This document shows, piece after piece, positions 15,312 through 23,664 of a stretch of DNA of 52,798 bases. This stretch comes from Clostridia bacterium (lineage in GTDB: Bacteria; Bacillota; Clostridia; Oscillospirales; CAG-272), in the NCBI GenBank assembly GCA_017465885.1, contig JAFTVG010000027.1:1-52798 (forward strand). Reading direction: 5' to 3'. Position 1 is the first letter of the stretch, and every line of letters begins with the position of its first letter. The notes under the pieces are model-generated. The model saw only the letters and a program-made list of their open reading frames with translations. It did no database searches and had not been told where the DNA came from. The translations under genes and the position numbers were made by a program.

Positions 15312-17669
15312 TCAGTTGTTTTTTGAAAGCAGGATACCCTCAAGGCTTACCCAAAAGGCGGGATCCTCGGTTTTGTCGGTTTTGATGGTGCTGTTGTCAA
15401 GACACCATTTCACAAGCAGATACCGTCCCTCTGATGCGGCGGAATAGGGGATGGTGATGAGACGCCGTCCCTCGCCAAGAGTCAAGGTCTGCTCCTTTGC
15501 CGAAGCGTCGGAAAGGGAGGCGGAAAGAACGCCCTTTGCCCCCGCACCTACGGTGACGAGGAGGGTGAGGGTCTGCTGTTCCTTGGAAGCATCGGCACAG
15601 AGCATAAAGCCTTCGTTTCCGCCGGCGTAGTAGCTTCTTGAAAGAGCGCGGCTTCCGTTATAGCCAAGGCTTTCAAGGGCGCTCTTTTCGCCAATCGTGA
15701 CGGTGGGGGTGGGTCTGCCCACGGTGGACAGATTGAAGATGCCCTCACCCGTGGTCTTTGCGTAGGAGGAAAGGGTGCTTTCACCCTTGCTTTGGAAGTA
15801 GACAAAGCAGCGCGCGCCATCGTTCTGCTCCTTGCTTAAAGGACAGCCCTCGGACACGGGCGCGGAGGTGATGGAAAGGGAGGCGGTCTTCTCGTTTTCT
15901 GCCTGACCGTTGCCCAAAAGATAGGTATGCTCGCCTGCCTTGATCTGATAGTCCTTGCTCACTCCTGCCGCGCTGAGGCGCAGAGTGAAGGGATGATCGC
16001 ACTTGACGGTGAAGCGCAGAGGATCGGAGGCACTGTTTCGCTCTGCCGCCGCCAGCGACACGCGGTTTGCCTGCCCGTTGTGGACGAAATACAGATTGCT
16101 TACCGAGAACTGCTCGGTGAGGTTCACCTGCCAATCGACGGTATTTTCGGGGGCGTTGATGGTCACGCCCGCTAAGTTTTCAAGGGTCAGACCGATGGAG
16201 ATGCAGGGCGTCCAGCCCGCAAAGTCGGGACGGGTCAGCTCCCAATCCAGTCTCTTGAAGCCCTGACGGATATATTCTGCCGAATAGTTTTCGTAGATGG
16301 TTGCTTTTTTCACGTATCCGCCCTGCTTGCCCGCCTCATAGACGGACGAGAGGGTGTTGACAAGACGGACCGACTCCTCAAAGGAGGTGCTTGTGTAGCC
16401 GTAGGCGTCCAGTCCTTTGATATACTGATAGGAGGTAGGCGCCCAGATGGCACCGCACCAATAGCCGCCCACGGCAGTGTAGGAGGGGTGATCGTAGGCG
16501 AGGGTGGATAGACCGTTTGGACGGAAGAGCTTGTCGGCGTTGAGCGCCTGATTCTTGACCATCTTTTCAGCCCGCTCCTTGCTTGCCACTCTTGCCACCA
16601 GCGCCCAGAGGGATGTGGGGGTGGAGATGTTGGTCTGCTCGCCCTTGGGGGTGAGGTTGGAATACATACTGTGTTCCTCATTCCACAGATGCTCGTTGAT
16701 GAGGGCAGAAATTCGTTCGTGCTCCGATTTATAGTATTTGGCGTCCTTGCTGTTGCCCATCGCTTCGGCGATCAGCGACAGATAATAGGCGTTTTGCGCC
16801 TGCTGCATACAAAGGCTGTTGTAGGTCTGTCCGCCGCCTTGGTTGGGCGAATCGTCAAGACCCGTTCCAAGACCGTTGGTCTTGCCGTAGAGCTTCAAGC
16901 GCACTCTTTTGTTCTTTTCGATGAATTCGTAGTGGTCGCAAAGGCGCTGATAGATGGTCTTTCCGTCGATCTCCTTGGAAAAACGGGTAACGTCTCCGTG
17001 GATCAGATAGCAGGACCACTCCGCCCAGGAAAAGAGGGGCGGGTTGGTGGAGGTCTCGTCGGTGTAGCCTCCCCAGAAGTCCTTGCCCGAGTCCTCGATG
17101 ATCTCGCGGGGGATGTAGCCGTTGTCCTTGCCATCGCTGTCGGTCTGGCAGTGATAGAAGTTTTCAAGGGAGGACAAAATGGGGAACTGGTTCATACCGT
17201 AGCGGTCGTAGAGCATCATAAAGATGGTATCCCACACGAAGATGTTGCCCGAAAAGGCCTCGTCCACATAGTAGGGCCGCTCGGGATTGGTGGCTGCGGG
17301 GATGCGCTGGATCTTGCTCTTGTGAAGCTGCCAGCTGATATTATATAGCTCGGTCCACTGGGGATGCTCCGCAAAATAGACCTGAGGAAGATCGCCCATA
17401 TCGATCTTGTAGCCTCCTGCCACCGTTTCGGTCTTATGGTTGTCTACCGTGTGGAAGGGGACGGGGTCAAGGTCAAGGATCGGTTCTTTAGAGGAGCTTT
17501 CCGCGAGGGTGGTGCTTTCTTCGGGTGTGGCACCGGATGACAGAACAGACGATGGGGACATGGGACTACCTCCTTGTGTTTTGGTGGAATTCTGGTGACT
17601 GCAGGCGACGGGGAAGAGCAGCATCCACAGCGAAAGGCTCAGGGCGGATGCGCGCAACAGCTTTTTCAT
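15312..17669 (-). CDS. GH63/trehalase-like glycoside hydrolase lipoprotein
   Basis: A 785-residue exported protein. The signal peptide ends in LLFPVAC with Cys23 as probable lipid site, followed by a Ser/Thr-rich linker. The (alpha/alpha)6-barrel runs from about 90 to 520: SGNIFVWDTIFMMLYDRYG, then FYHCQ, GYIPREI, GLGTGLDDSPNQGG with the acidic pair expected near the active site, NEHLWNEEHSMY, and GGYWCGAIWAPTSYQYIKGL. These match the MGH1-like/GH63 group of inverting alpha-glucosidases and mannosylglycerate-type hydrolases. The last ~250 residues are beta-rich, carbohydrate-binding-like. The substrate is not determined; surface alpha-glycan trimming is likely. Confidence 0.78.
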   Translation of the reverse strand: MKKLLRASALSLSLWMLLFPVACSHQNSTKTQGGSPMSPSSVLSSGATPEESTTLAESSSKEPILDLDPVPFHTVDNHKTETVAGGYKIDMGDLPQVYFAEHPQWTELYNISWQLHKSKIQRIPAATNPERPYYVDEAFSGNIFVWDTIFMMLYDRYGMNQFPILSSLENFYHCQTDSDGKDNGYIPREIIEDSGKDFWGGYTDETSTNPPLFSWAEWSCYLIHGDVTRFSKEIDGKTIYQRLCDHYEFIEKNKRVRLKLYGKTNGLGTGLDDSPNQGGGQTYNSLCMQQAQNAYYLSLIAEAMGNSKDAKYYKSEHERISALINEHLWNEEHSMYSNLTPKGEQTNISTPTSLWALVARVASKERAEKMVKNQALNADKLFRPNGLSTLAYDHPSYTAVGGYWCGAIWAPTSYQYIKGLDAYGYTSTSFEESVRLVNTLSSVYEAGKQGGYVKKATIYENYSAEYIRQGFKRLDWELTRPDFAGWTPCISIGLTLENLAGVTINAPENTVDWQVNLTEQFSVSNLYFVHNGQANRVSLAAAERNSASDPLRFTVKCDHPFTLRLSAAGVSKDYQIKAGEHTYLLGNGQAENEKTASLSITSAPVSEGCPLSKEQNDGARCFVYFQSKGESTLSSYAKTTGEGIFNLSTVGRPTPTVTIGEKSALESLGYNGSRALSRSYYAGGNEGFMLCADASKEQQTLTLLVTVGAGAKGVLSASLSDASAKEQTLTLGEGRRLITIPYSAASEGRYLLVKWCLDNSTIKTDKTEDPAFWVSLEGILLSKNN

Positions 17670-17705
17670 GACGGATCCTCCTTGCGGGTAGTATTTTACA
17701 AGCTC

Positions 17706-17734
17706 AGTATAGCACGCCTTGCCTTAAAATGCAA
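17706..17734 (-). promoter_or_regulatory. Promoter for the GH63-like lipoprotein gene
   Basis: Minus strand: TTGCAT (17734-17729), 17 bases, TATACT (17711-17706), extended -10 TGC. AAGGAGG precedes the ATG. Confidence 0.82.
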
Positions 17735-17859
17735 GGGGCGCGCCCTTCTGTATGCTCTTTTTTTGGAAATATTCTTTTTCATCGGTAAAACGGGCTTTTA
17801 AATCGCAGGATCGTTGTGACGGCGAAAAGCGGCATTCCTTCATCGGCGAAGGAGCGTCG

Positions 17860-18360
17860 TCATTCCCAAAGGAAGGTTCTTGCCTCCCCCACGCTCTCAA
17901 GCCCCTCAAAATCCCATTGGCGCAGAGCCTCGTAAACGGCAATGGCGGCGGCGTTTGAAAGGTTCAGGGAGCGCAGGCTCTCTCTCATCGGGATGCGCAG
18001 ACAGCTTTTCTGCTCTCTTTCCAAAAGCCACTCGGGCAGTCCCGCCGTTTCCTTGCCCATCACGAGAAAGCTGCCCTTGGGGAAGGAGACGTCGGTGTGG
18101 CGGCGGGGGGCTTTGGTGGTGAGAAAGAAGCGGGGGGCATCCTTGGTCTTTTCAAGGAATTCCTCAAGACTGTCGTAATAGGTGATGTCCAGCTTGTCCC
18201 AGTAATCAAGTCCCGCTCTTTTCAGGTGGCGGTCGTTGATCTCAAAGCCGAAGGGGCGCACCAAGTGAAGTGCCGTGCCGGTGGCGGCGCAGGTGCGGGC
18301 GATGTTGCCGGTGTTTTGCGGGATTTCGGGCTCGATTAAGGCGATGTTTAAGTCTGCCAT
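17860..18360 (-). CDS. trmL: tRNA (cytidine/uridine-34 2'-O)-methyltransferase TrmL
   Basis: A 166-residue SPOUT (SpoU-class) methyltransferase with the deep trefoil knot. Motif 1 is IALIEPEIPQNTGNIARTC at 6-24, motif 2 is the VMGKETAGLPEWLL region at about 99, and motif 3 is LRIPMRESLRSLNLSNAAA near 120-138, which includes the SAM-binding loop. The length matches TrmL, which methylates the wobble ribose of tRNA-Leu in E. coli, and the orthologous CspR in Bacillus. Monocistronic, with a strong promoter upstream. Confidence 0.93.
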   Translation of the reverse strand: MADLNIALIEPEIPQNTGNIARTCAATGTALHLVRPFGFEINDRHLKRAGLDYWDKLDITYYDSLEEFLEKTKDAPRFFLTTKAPRRHTDVSFPKGSFLVMGKETAGLPEWLLEREQKSCLRIPMRESLRSLNLSNAAAIAVYEALRQWDFEGLESVGEARTFLWE

Positions 18361-18430
18361 AGCGTTCTCTTTTCTTGTTTGGGGATTTGGCGGGCGTATT
18401 TTTGAAAGATCCCGCCTTTTTTATAAACCG

Positions 18431-18459
18431 AGTATAGCATAAAGGCGAAAAAAATGCAA
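18431..18459 (-). promoter_or_regulatory. Promoter for trmL
   Basis: Minus strand: TTGCAT (18459-18454), 17 bases, TATACT (18436-18431), extended -10 TGC. Confidence 0.82.
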
Positions 18460-18507
18460 GTTCTGCTTGAATATTTACAAAAAAGTATGGTAATCGGCAA
18501 AAAAATA

Positions 18508-18516
18508 TGTTAAAAT
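18508..18516 (+). promoter_or_regulatory. Possible extended -10 promoter for secA
   Basis: TGTTAAAAT (TG, one base, TAAAAT at 18511-18516) about 87 bases upstream of the secA start. No good -35 at the expected distance. Confidence 0.4.
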
Positions 18517-18602
18517 AAAGGGTGATAAAATATCTGCGTCTTTTTGCGCATTCTTTTATAGATCAAACAGCCGTCCTGCGGCAAATACGAAAGGACACCA
18601 TT

Positions 18603-21371
18603 ATGAAACTTTTTGACAAACTGTTTGGTACCTACAGCGAGCGACTTTTAAAGAAGCTGGACGGTACCGTGAAAAAGATCGACGAGCTGGGTGAGGTCTA
18701 CAAGACCTACACCGACGATCAGCTCAGAGCCATGACCCCCGCCTTAAAGGAACGCCTTGCAAACGGCGAGACTCTTGACGATATCCTGCCCGAGGCGTTT
18801 GCCTTGGTCAGAGAAGCCGACTGGAGAGTGCTTGGAAAAAGACCCTTCCGCGTGCAGCTGCTGGGCGGTATGATGCTCCATCAGGGAAAGATCGCCGAGA
18901 TGAAGACGGGTGAGGGTAAGACGCTGGTTGCCACCCTGCCCGCATACCTCAACGCTCTGACGGGCGAGGGGGTACACATCGTCACCGTCAACGAATACCT
19001 TGCCCGCACCGGCTTTGAGGAAATGGGCAGAGTGTACGGCTTCCTTGGCTTGACCACCGGTCTTATCTGCCACGGACAGACCAGCAAGGAAAAGCAGGAG
19101 GCGTACGCCTGCGACATCACCTACGGCACCAACAATGAGTTCGGCTTTGACTATTTAAGAGACAATATGGCGATCTACAAGCGCAGCCTTACCCAGCGGG
19201 GCTTTGCTTACGCCATCGTGGACGAGGTGGACTCCATTTTGGTGGACGAAGCGCGTACCCCTCTGATCATTTCGGGCCAGGGCGAAAAATCCACCGATCT
19301 TTACGATCAGGCAAACCGTTTTGCCTCCCGCCTGAAGGTCTTCCGCATCAAGGAGATGGACGCCAAGGTGGAGCACGACGACGTGGATGCCGACTACATC
19401 GTGGACGAAAAGGCAAAGTCGGTGGTGCTCACCCCCAAGGGCTCTGAAAAGGCGGAGGAATTCTTCGGCGTTGAAAACCTGTCCGACGAGGAAAATTCCA
19501 CCCTGCGCCATCACATCAACCAAGCCATCCGCGCCTACGGCATTATGCAAAGGGACGTGGATTACGTGGTCAAGGACGATAATGTCCTGATCGTAGATAG
19601 CTTTACCGGCCGTATTATGCCGGGCAGACGCTTCTCAAACGGCCTTCATCAGGCAATTGAAGCCAAGGAAGGGGTGCAGATCCAGAAGGAGACCAAGACC
19701 CTTGCCACCATCACCTTCCAGAATTTCTTCAGAATGTATAAAAAGCTTTCGGGTATGACGGGTACCGCTATGACCGAGGCGGAGGAATTCTCCGAGATCT
19801 ATAATCTGGACGTGGTGGAGATCCCCACCAACAAGCCTATGATCCGTAAGGACCATAACGACAGAGTGTATAAGACCTTAAAGGGTAAGTATGAGGCGAT
19901 TATCCGTCAGGTGGAGGAATGCCACGCCAAGGGACAGCCGGTGCTCGTGGGTACCGTTTCGGTTGAAAAGTCCGAGTATCTTTCGGGGCTTTTGAAGAGA
20001 AGGGGCATTGCCCACACCGTGCTCAACGCCAAGCACCACGAAAAGGAAGCGGAGATCGTGGCAATGGCGGGCAAATACGGCAAGGTGACTATTTCCACCA
20101 ATATGGCGGGACGCGGTACTGACATTATGCTGGGCGGTAACCCCGAATTTATGGCAAAGCAGGAAATGCGCCGTATGGAATACGACGAGGAGATCATCGG
20201 TCTGGCGGTGGGCTCTTCGGTCACCGTGTCCGAGGAGGTCCTTGCGGCAAGAGCGGTCTACAGAGAGCTCTTTGAAAAGTACAAGGAGGAGATCCGCCCC
20301 GAATACGAGCAGGTCGTGGCGGCGGGAGGACTCTTTATCATCGGCACCGAGCGTCACGAGAGCCGCCGTATCGACAACCAGCTAAGAGGCCGTTCGGGAC
20401 GTCAGGGCGACCCCGGTGAATCGGTATTCTTCCTCTCTATGCAGGACGATCTGATGCGTCTGTTCGGCTCTGACAGAATGCTTGCCATGGCAGACAGATT
20501 GAACCTGCCCGAGGATCAGCAGATCGATGCAAATATCCTTTCGGGCTCGATTGAAAGCGCGCAAAAGCGCTTGGAGTCGGACAACTTCGGCAGAAGAAGA
20601 AACGTGCTGGCGTACGACGACGTGATGAACCGTCAGAGAACGGTGATCTACAATCAGAGAAGAGAGGTGCTGGACGGCGCCGATCTGAAGGCAAAGATCG
20701 AAGGAATGGTGGAGGAGACGGTGAGTGCCACCGCCAAGGGCTTCCTTTCGGGCGAGCATCCCTCCGATTATGATATCGCGGGGCTGAAGCAGTGCTATCT
20801 GGGGCTCTTTTACACCGACGACGATTTAAACTTCACCGAGGAAGAAAAGGCAAAGGCAGATGCAGAGCAGATCGAAGAGGATCTGATCGCCAGAGCCAAA
20901 GCCCGCTACGAGGCACAGGAGCAGCTCTTCACCCCCGAGGTGATGAGAGAGCTTGAAAGAGTGGCGCTCCTTCGTCAGGTAGACCTAAAGTGGATGGAGC
21001 ATCTTGACGCCATGGACGATCTGAAGGGCAGCGTGGGACTCAACGCCTATGCCCAGAGAAACCCCATCACCGAATACCAGATCGTGGGCGGTGAGATGTT
21101 TGACGAGATGGTTGCCGCCATCAGAGAGGACACCGTGAGAATGGTGCTCACCGCCACTCCCAGAGTGGAGGTGAAGAGAGAGGCGGTTGCCAAGATCACC
21201 GGCACCAATCAGGGCGGTGCCACCGTCTCCTCGGGCAAGGCACCCACCTCAAGACCTGCGGGTGTGACGGTGAGAAAGCAGGAGAAGGTGGGCAGAAACG
21301 ATCCTTGCCCCTGCGGAAGCGGCAAAAAATACAAGAAATGCTGTGGGGCAAACAAGCCCGACGAGGAATAA
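18603..21371 (+). CDS. secA: Preprotein translocase ATPase SecA
   Basis: A 922-residue motor of the Sec pathway, acting at the membrane with SecYEG to push unfolded exported proteins. The start at 18603 is chosen because the protein then begins MKLFDKLFG like other SecA proteins and has AAAGGA upstream; an in-frame ATG at 18522 adds 27 unlike residues. Visible motifs: Walker A MKTGEGKT at 100-107, the DEAD-type box VDEVDSILVDEARTPLI, NMAGRGTDI in NBD2, RIDNQLRGRSGRQGDPG (motif VI), and a C-terminal zinc-binding SEC-C tail CPCGSGKKYKKCC that contacts SecB or lipid/ribosome. Length is normal. Two membrane-protein genes follow closely. Confidence 0.97.
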   Translation: MKLFDKLFGTYSERLLKKLDGTVKKIDELGEVYKTYTDDQLRAMTPALKERLANGETLDDILPEAFALVREADWRVLGKRPFRVQLLGGMMLHQGKIAEMKTGEGKTLVATLPAYLNALTGEGVHIVTVNEYLARTGFEEMGRVYGFLGLTTGLICHGQTSKEKQEAYACDITYGTNNEFGFDYLRDNMAIYKRSLTQRGFAYAIVDEVDSILVDEARTPLIISGQGEKSTDLYDQANRFASRLKVFRIKEMDAKVEHDDVDADYIVDEKAKSVVLTPKGSEKAEEFFGVENLSDEENSTLRHHINQAIRAYGIMQRDVDYVVKDDNVLIVDSFTGRIMPGRRFSNGLHQAIEAKEGVQIQKETKTLATITFQNFFRMYKKLSGMTGTAMTEAEEFSEIYNLDVVEIPTNKPMIRKDHNDRVYKTLKGKYEAIIRQVEECHAKGQPVLVGTVSVEKSEYLSGLLKRRGIAHTVLNAKHHEKEAEIVAMAGKYGKVTISTNMAGRGTDIMLGGNPEFMAKQEMRRMEYDEEIIGLAVGSSVTVSEEVLAARAVYRELFEKYKEEIRPEYEQVVAAGGLFIIGTERHESRRIDNQLRGRSGRQGDPGESVFFLSMQDDLMRLFGSDRMLAMADRLNLPEDQQIDANILSGSIESAQKRLESDNFGRRRNVLAYDDVMNRQRTVIYNQRREVLDGADLKAKIEGMVEETVSATAKGFLSGEHPSDYDIAGLKQCYLGLFYTDDDLNFTEEEKAKADAEQIEEDLIARAKARYEAQEQLFTPEVMRELERVALLRQVDLKWMEHLDAMDDLKGSVGLNAYAQRNPITEYQIVGGEMFDEMVAAIREDTVRMVLTATPRVEVKREAVAKITGTNQGGATVSSGKAPTSRPAGVTVRKQEKVGRNDPCPCGSGKKYKKCCGANKPDEE

Positions 21372-21380
21372 GGAGTATTT

Positions 21381-22037
21381 ATGGGCTTCGGAATCCTGTT
21401 TATCGGATATACGCTCATCCTTTGTATGTCGGCGTATAGCGTTTTACCCTCCTTTATCGGTTATTTTATCTGTATGTACGCCTGCTTCAAGCTGTCGGAA
21501 TACGAGGATCGCTTTAAGATCTCTGCCGTAGGCTTTGGCGTGGGGGGGAGCATCATGATGATGCAAAGTATGATGCATCTGTTGATCCTTACCGACGGCA
21601 ACACGATGCTTTCCGACTTTGCCGGCACCACCGTTCCCTTTTTCGAGCTGGTCTGCTATGGGGTGCAAATGACCCTTTTGCCTGCCTTGGTCGCCATTGC
21701 AAGGGATACGGGCAGAAAAAAGACGGTCTTTGCCTGCAAGAGGAATATGGTCCTTTTCCCTGTTATGTATATCCTCTTCATCGTTGCAAACATTCTTGTT
21801 TCGGCAGGCAACGTCTACAGCAACTATCTGTTTATTTACCTCACCCTTTCCCGTTACGCGATGCTGATCCTGATGATGATCCAGGTCTTTTCCTGCTATA
21901 TGTGGATCTGCCGCGAGGGTCAGGAGGAGGAAGAGGAGGAAAGTGCGTTAAATAAGCATGTGAACGCTCCCTTCGTGAAGAACAAAAAGGAGATTCCCGA
22001 AGGAAACGGCGGTAAAAAGAGGAGGAAGAAGAGATGA
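21381..22037 (+). CDS. Membrane protein of unknown function (VLPSFIG motif)
   Basis: A 218-residue protein with about six hydrophobic segments and a very charged tail (QEEEEEESALNKH ... KKRRKKR). I do not recognise a named family. Residues 20-29 (SVLPSFIGYF) resemble the DILPDFIG motif found twice in the next protein, so the two appear related. AAGGAG precedes the ATG, nine bases after secA, and the gene overlaps the next by four bases. Cotranscription with secA is likely, but a function in secretion is only a guess from position. Confidence 0.7.
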   Translation: MGFGILFIGYTLILCMSAYSVLPSFIGYFICMYACFKLSEYEDRFKISAVGFGVGGSIMMMQSMMHLLILTDGNTMLSDFAGTTVPFFELVCYGVQMTLLPALVAIARDTGRKKTVFACKRNMVLFPVMYILFIVANILVSAGNVYSNYLFIYLTLSRYAMLILMMIQVFSCYMWICREGQEEEEEESALNKHVNAPFVKNKKEIPEGNGGKKRRKKR

Positions 22038-23533
22038 GCCTGCAAAAAAACAAAAAAAGAGCGTTGCCCATCAACAGTCTGCTCATTATCATCGGCACTT
22101 TCTTCTTTTTCAATCCCAATTTGGTGGTTTTGGATATTCTGCCCGATTTCATCGGCGCCATCCTGATCATCTCAGGCTTTTTGCATCTTGCCGATATTGA
22201 GGATCGGGCAAAGGACGCCCAGAAGGCTTTGGTCATCCTTGCCATCGTCAATGCGGCAAAGATGCTGACCATGTTCGTTTTGCATAACAACGAGGGACAG
22301 GTGTGGGGGCTGATCTTCACCTTCTGCTTTGGTCTTGGCGAGGGGGCGCTCTTCGTTTACGGGATGGGCAAGCTCTTTTCCGCCATCACCTATCAGGCGA
22401 TGCGCCATACCTGCCTGCCTCTTTACGAGGGCTTTTCCTCCCTTTTGCCTCTGACGGTGCTCATTGCCATTTTAAAGAATCTTTTGGTGATGCTGCCCGA
22501 GCTGACCTCCCTTTCCACAGACTACGGCTTTATTGAAAATATTGCCGGAAACGAGGAGCAGGTGCTGAGCTTCGTTTATAAGGCGCTCACCGTGCTCAAT
22601 CTCGTGGTGGTGACCCTTTACGGCTTTGGATGGTGGATCTATATGCTCCGCTATTTTAAGACGGTGGGCAGACAAAAGGATTTTCTTGCGGCGCTGGATG
22701 AAAAGTATTTTGCCGAGGTAGGCTCAAAGCACGAGGTGCTGACCTATCGCGCCTTAAAGACTGCTGGACTGCTCTTTACTCTGGGACTTGTGCTTCTGTT
22801 GCCCTTGCGCCTTGACGGTAACGATATTTTGCCTGACTTTGCCGCGGGGATCCTGCTGTTGCTCGGTGTTTTGCGCTTGCACCGCCTTTACAAAAAAAGA
22901 GCGGCGGGCGCGCTGATCGCAGGCGGTCTTTATACGGTCGCCGCCGCCACCGAGTGGGTTTGGGAGCTGATCTTTAACCTGCGTCTGGACATCAAGGACG
23001 GCGTGGGCTATTACGACAGCGTTTCTGCCATTCTGCTGCGCCACCCCAAATATCTGCCCTCCTGGTTTGGCATTTGCGCGGTGAGCATTCTCAAATATCT
23101 TCTTCTGGCGGTCTTCCTCTTCTTCTTATACAGAGTCTTTTCCGCCATCATCCGCGAGCACACCGGCGCCTCCACCGAGCTTGCCCCTGAGCTGGGCGTG
23201 CGCAAAACGGCTGCCATTCAAAAAAATCTTGCGGGATGGCTGACCGCACTGAGGACTGTGACCCTGCTTGCCGCTCTTTCGGGCGGACTTTCAAGGGCAC
23301 TGCGGATGTTCCCCGAAATGGGCATCTCCAAAACGGTTGCCGCCCTCTTTTCGCTGCTTCCAAACGAAGGGGTCCTCGGGGTGATCTCCCGCTTTATGGA
23401 AAGAGGATCGGATGCCACCCTGCTTGAATACCTGGATCCCTTTTGCGTGGGTCTTCTGCTGGTGCTCTTCCTTGTCTTCCACTCCAAATTAAGCGAGGGC
23501 ATCGACAACAAGTATTATTGCGCAAGAGAATAA
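22034..23533 (+). CDS. Polytopic membrane protein with duplicated DILPDF motif
   Basis: A 499-residue integral membrane protein with roughly 11-12 hydrophobic segments and no recognised catalytic motif. Two halves can be seen: FNPNLVVLDILPDFIGAIL at about 26-44 and RLDGNDILPDFAAGILLLLG at about 259-278, each followed by a hydrophobic helix and a charged segment. This suggests an internal duplication of a DILPDF-type membrane unit. It is translationally coupled to the preceding protein, which has one weaker copy. Function unknown; the pair may form a complex. Confidence 0.7.
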   Translation: MSLQKNKKRALPINSLLIIIGTFFFFNPNLVVLDILPDFIGAILIISGFLHLADIEDRAKDAQKALVILAIVNAAKMLTMFVLHNNEGQVWGLIFTFCFGLGEGALFVYGMGKLFSAITYQAMRHTCLPLYEGFSSLLPLTVLIAILKNLLVMLPELTSLSTDYGFIENIAGNEEQVLSFVYKALTVLNLVVVTLYGFGWWIYMLRYFKTVGRQKDFLAALDEKYFAEVGSKHEVLTYRALKTAGLLFTLGLVLLLPLRLDGNDILPDFAAGILLLLGVLRLHRLYKKRAAGALIAGGLYTVAAATEWVWELIFNLRLDIKDGVGYYDSVSAILLRHPKYLPSWFGICAVSILKYLLLAVFLFFLYRVFSAIIREHTGASTELAPELGVRKTAAIQKNLAGWLTALRTVTLLAALSGGLSRALRMFPEMGISKTVAALFSLLPNEGVLGVISRFMERGSDATLLEYLDPFCVGLLLVLFLVFHSKLSEGIDNKYYCARE

Positions 23534-23566
23534 AGGGCTCCGATGGGAGAAATTTTCAAAAACCAC

Positions 23567-23595
23567 TTGGCATTTTAAAAAAAATGTGTTATACT
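23567..23595 (+). promoter_or_regulatory. Promoter for gpmI
   Basis: TTGGCA (23567-23572), 17 bases, TATACT (23590-23595), extended -10 (TGT). Confidence 0.78.
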
Positions 23596-23664
23596 TGATC
23601 GGATAAGCAAAAAACGTGTAAAACCGAAAACGAATAAATAACTACAGAAGGGAAGTATACTCCT

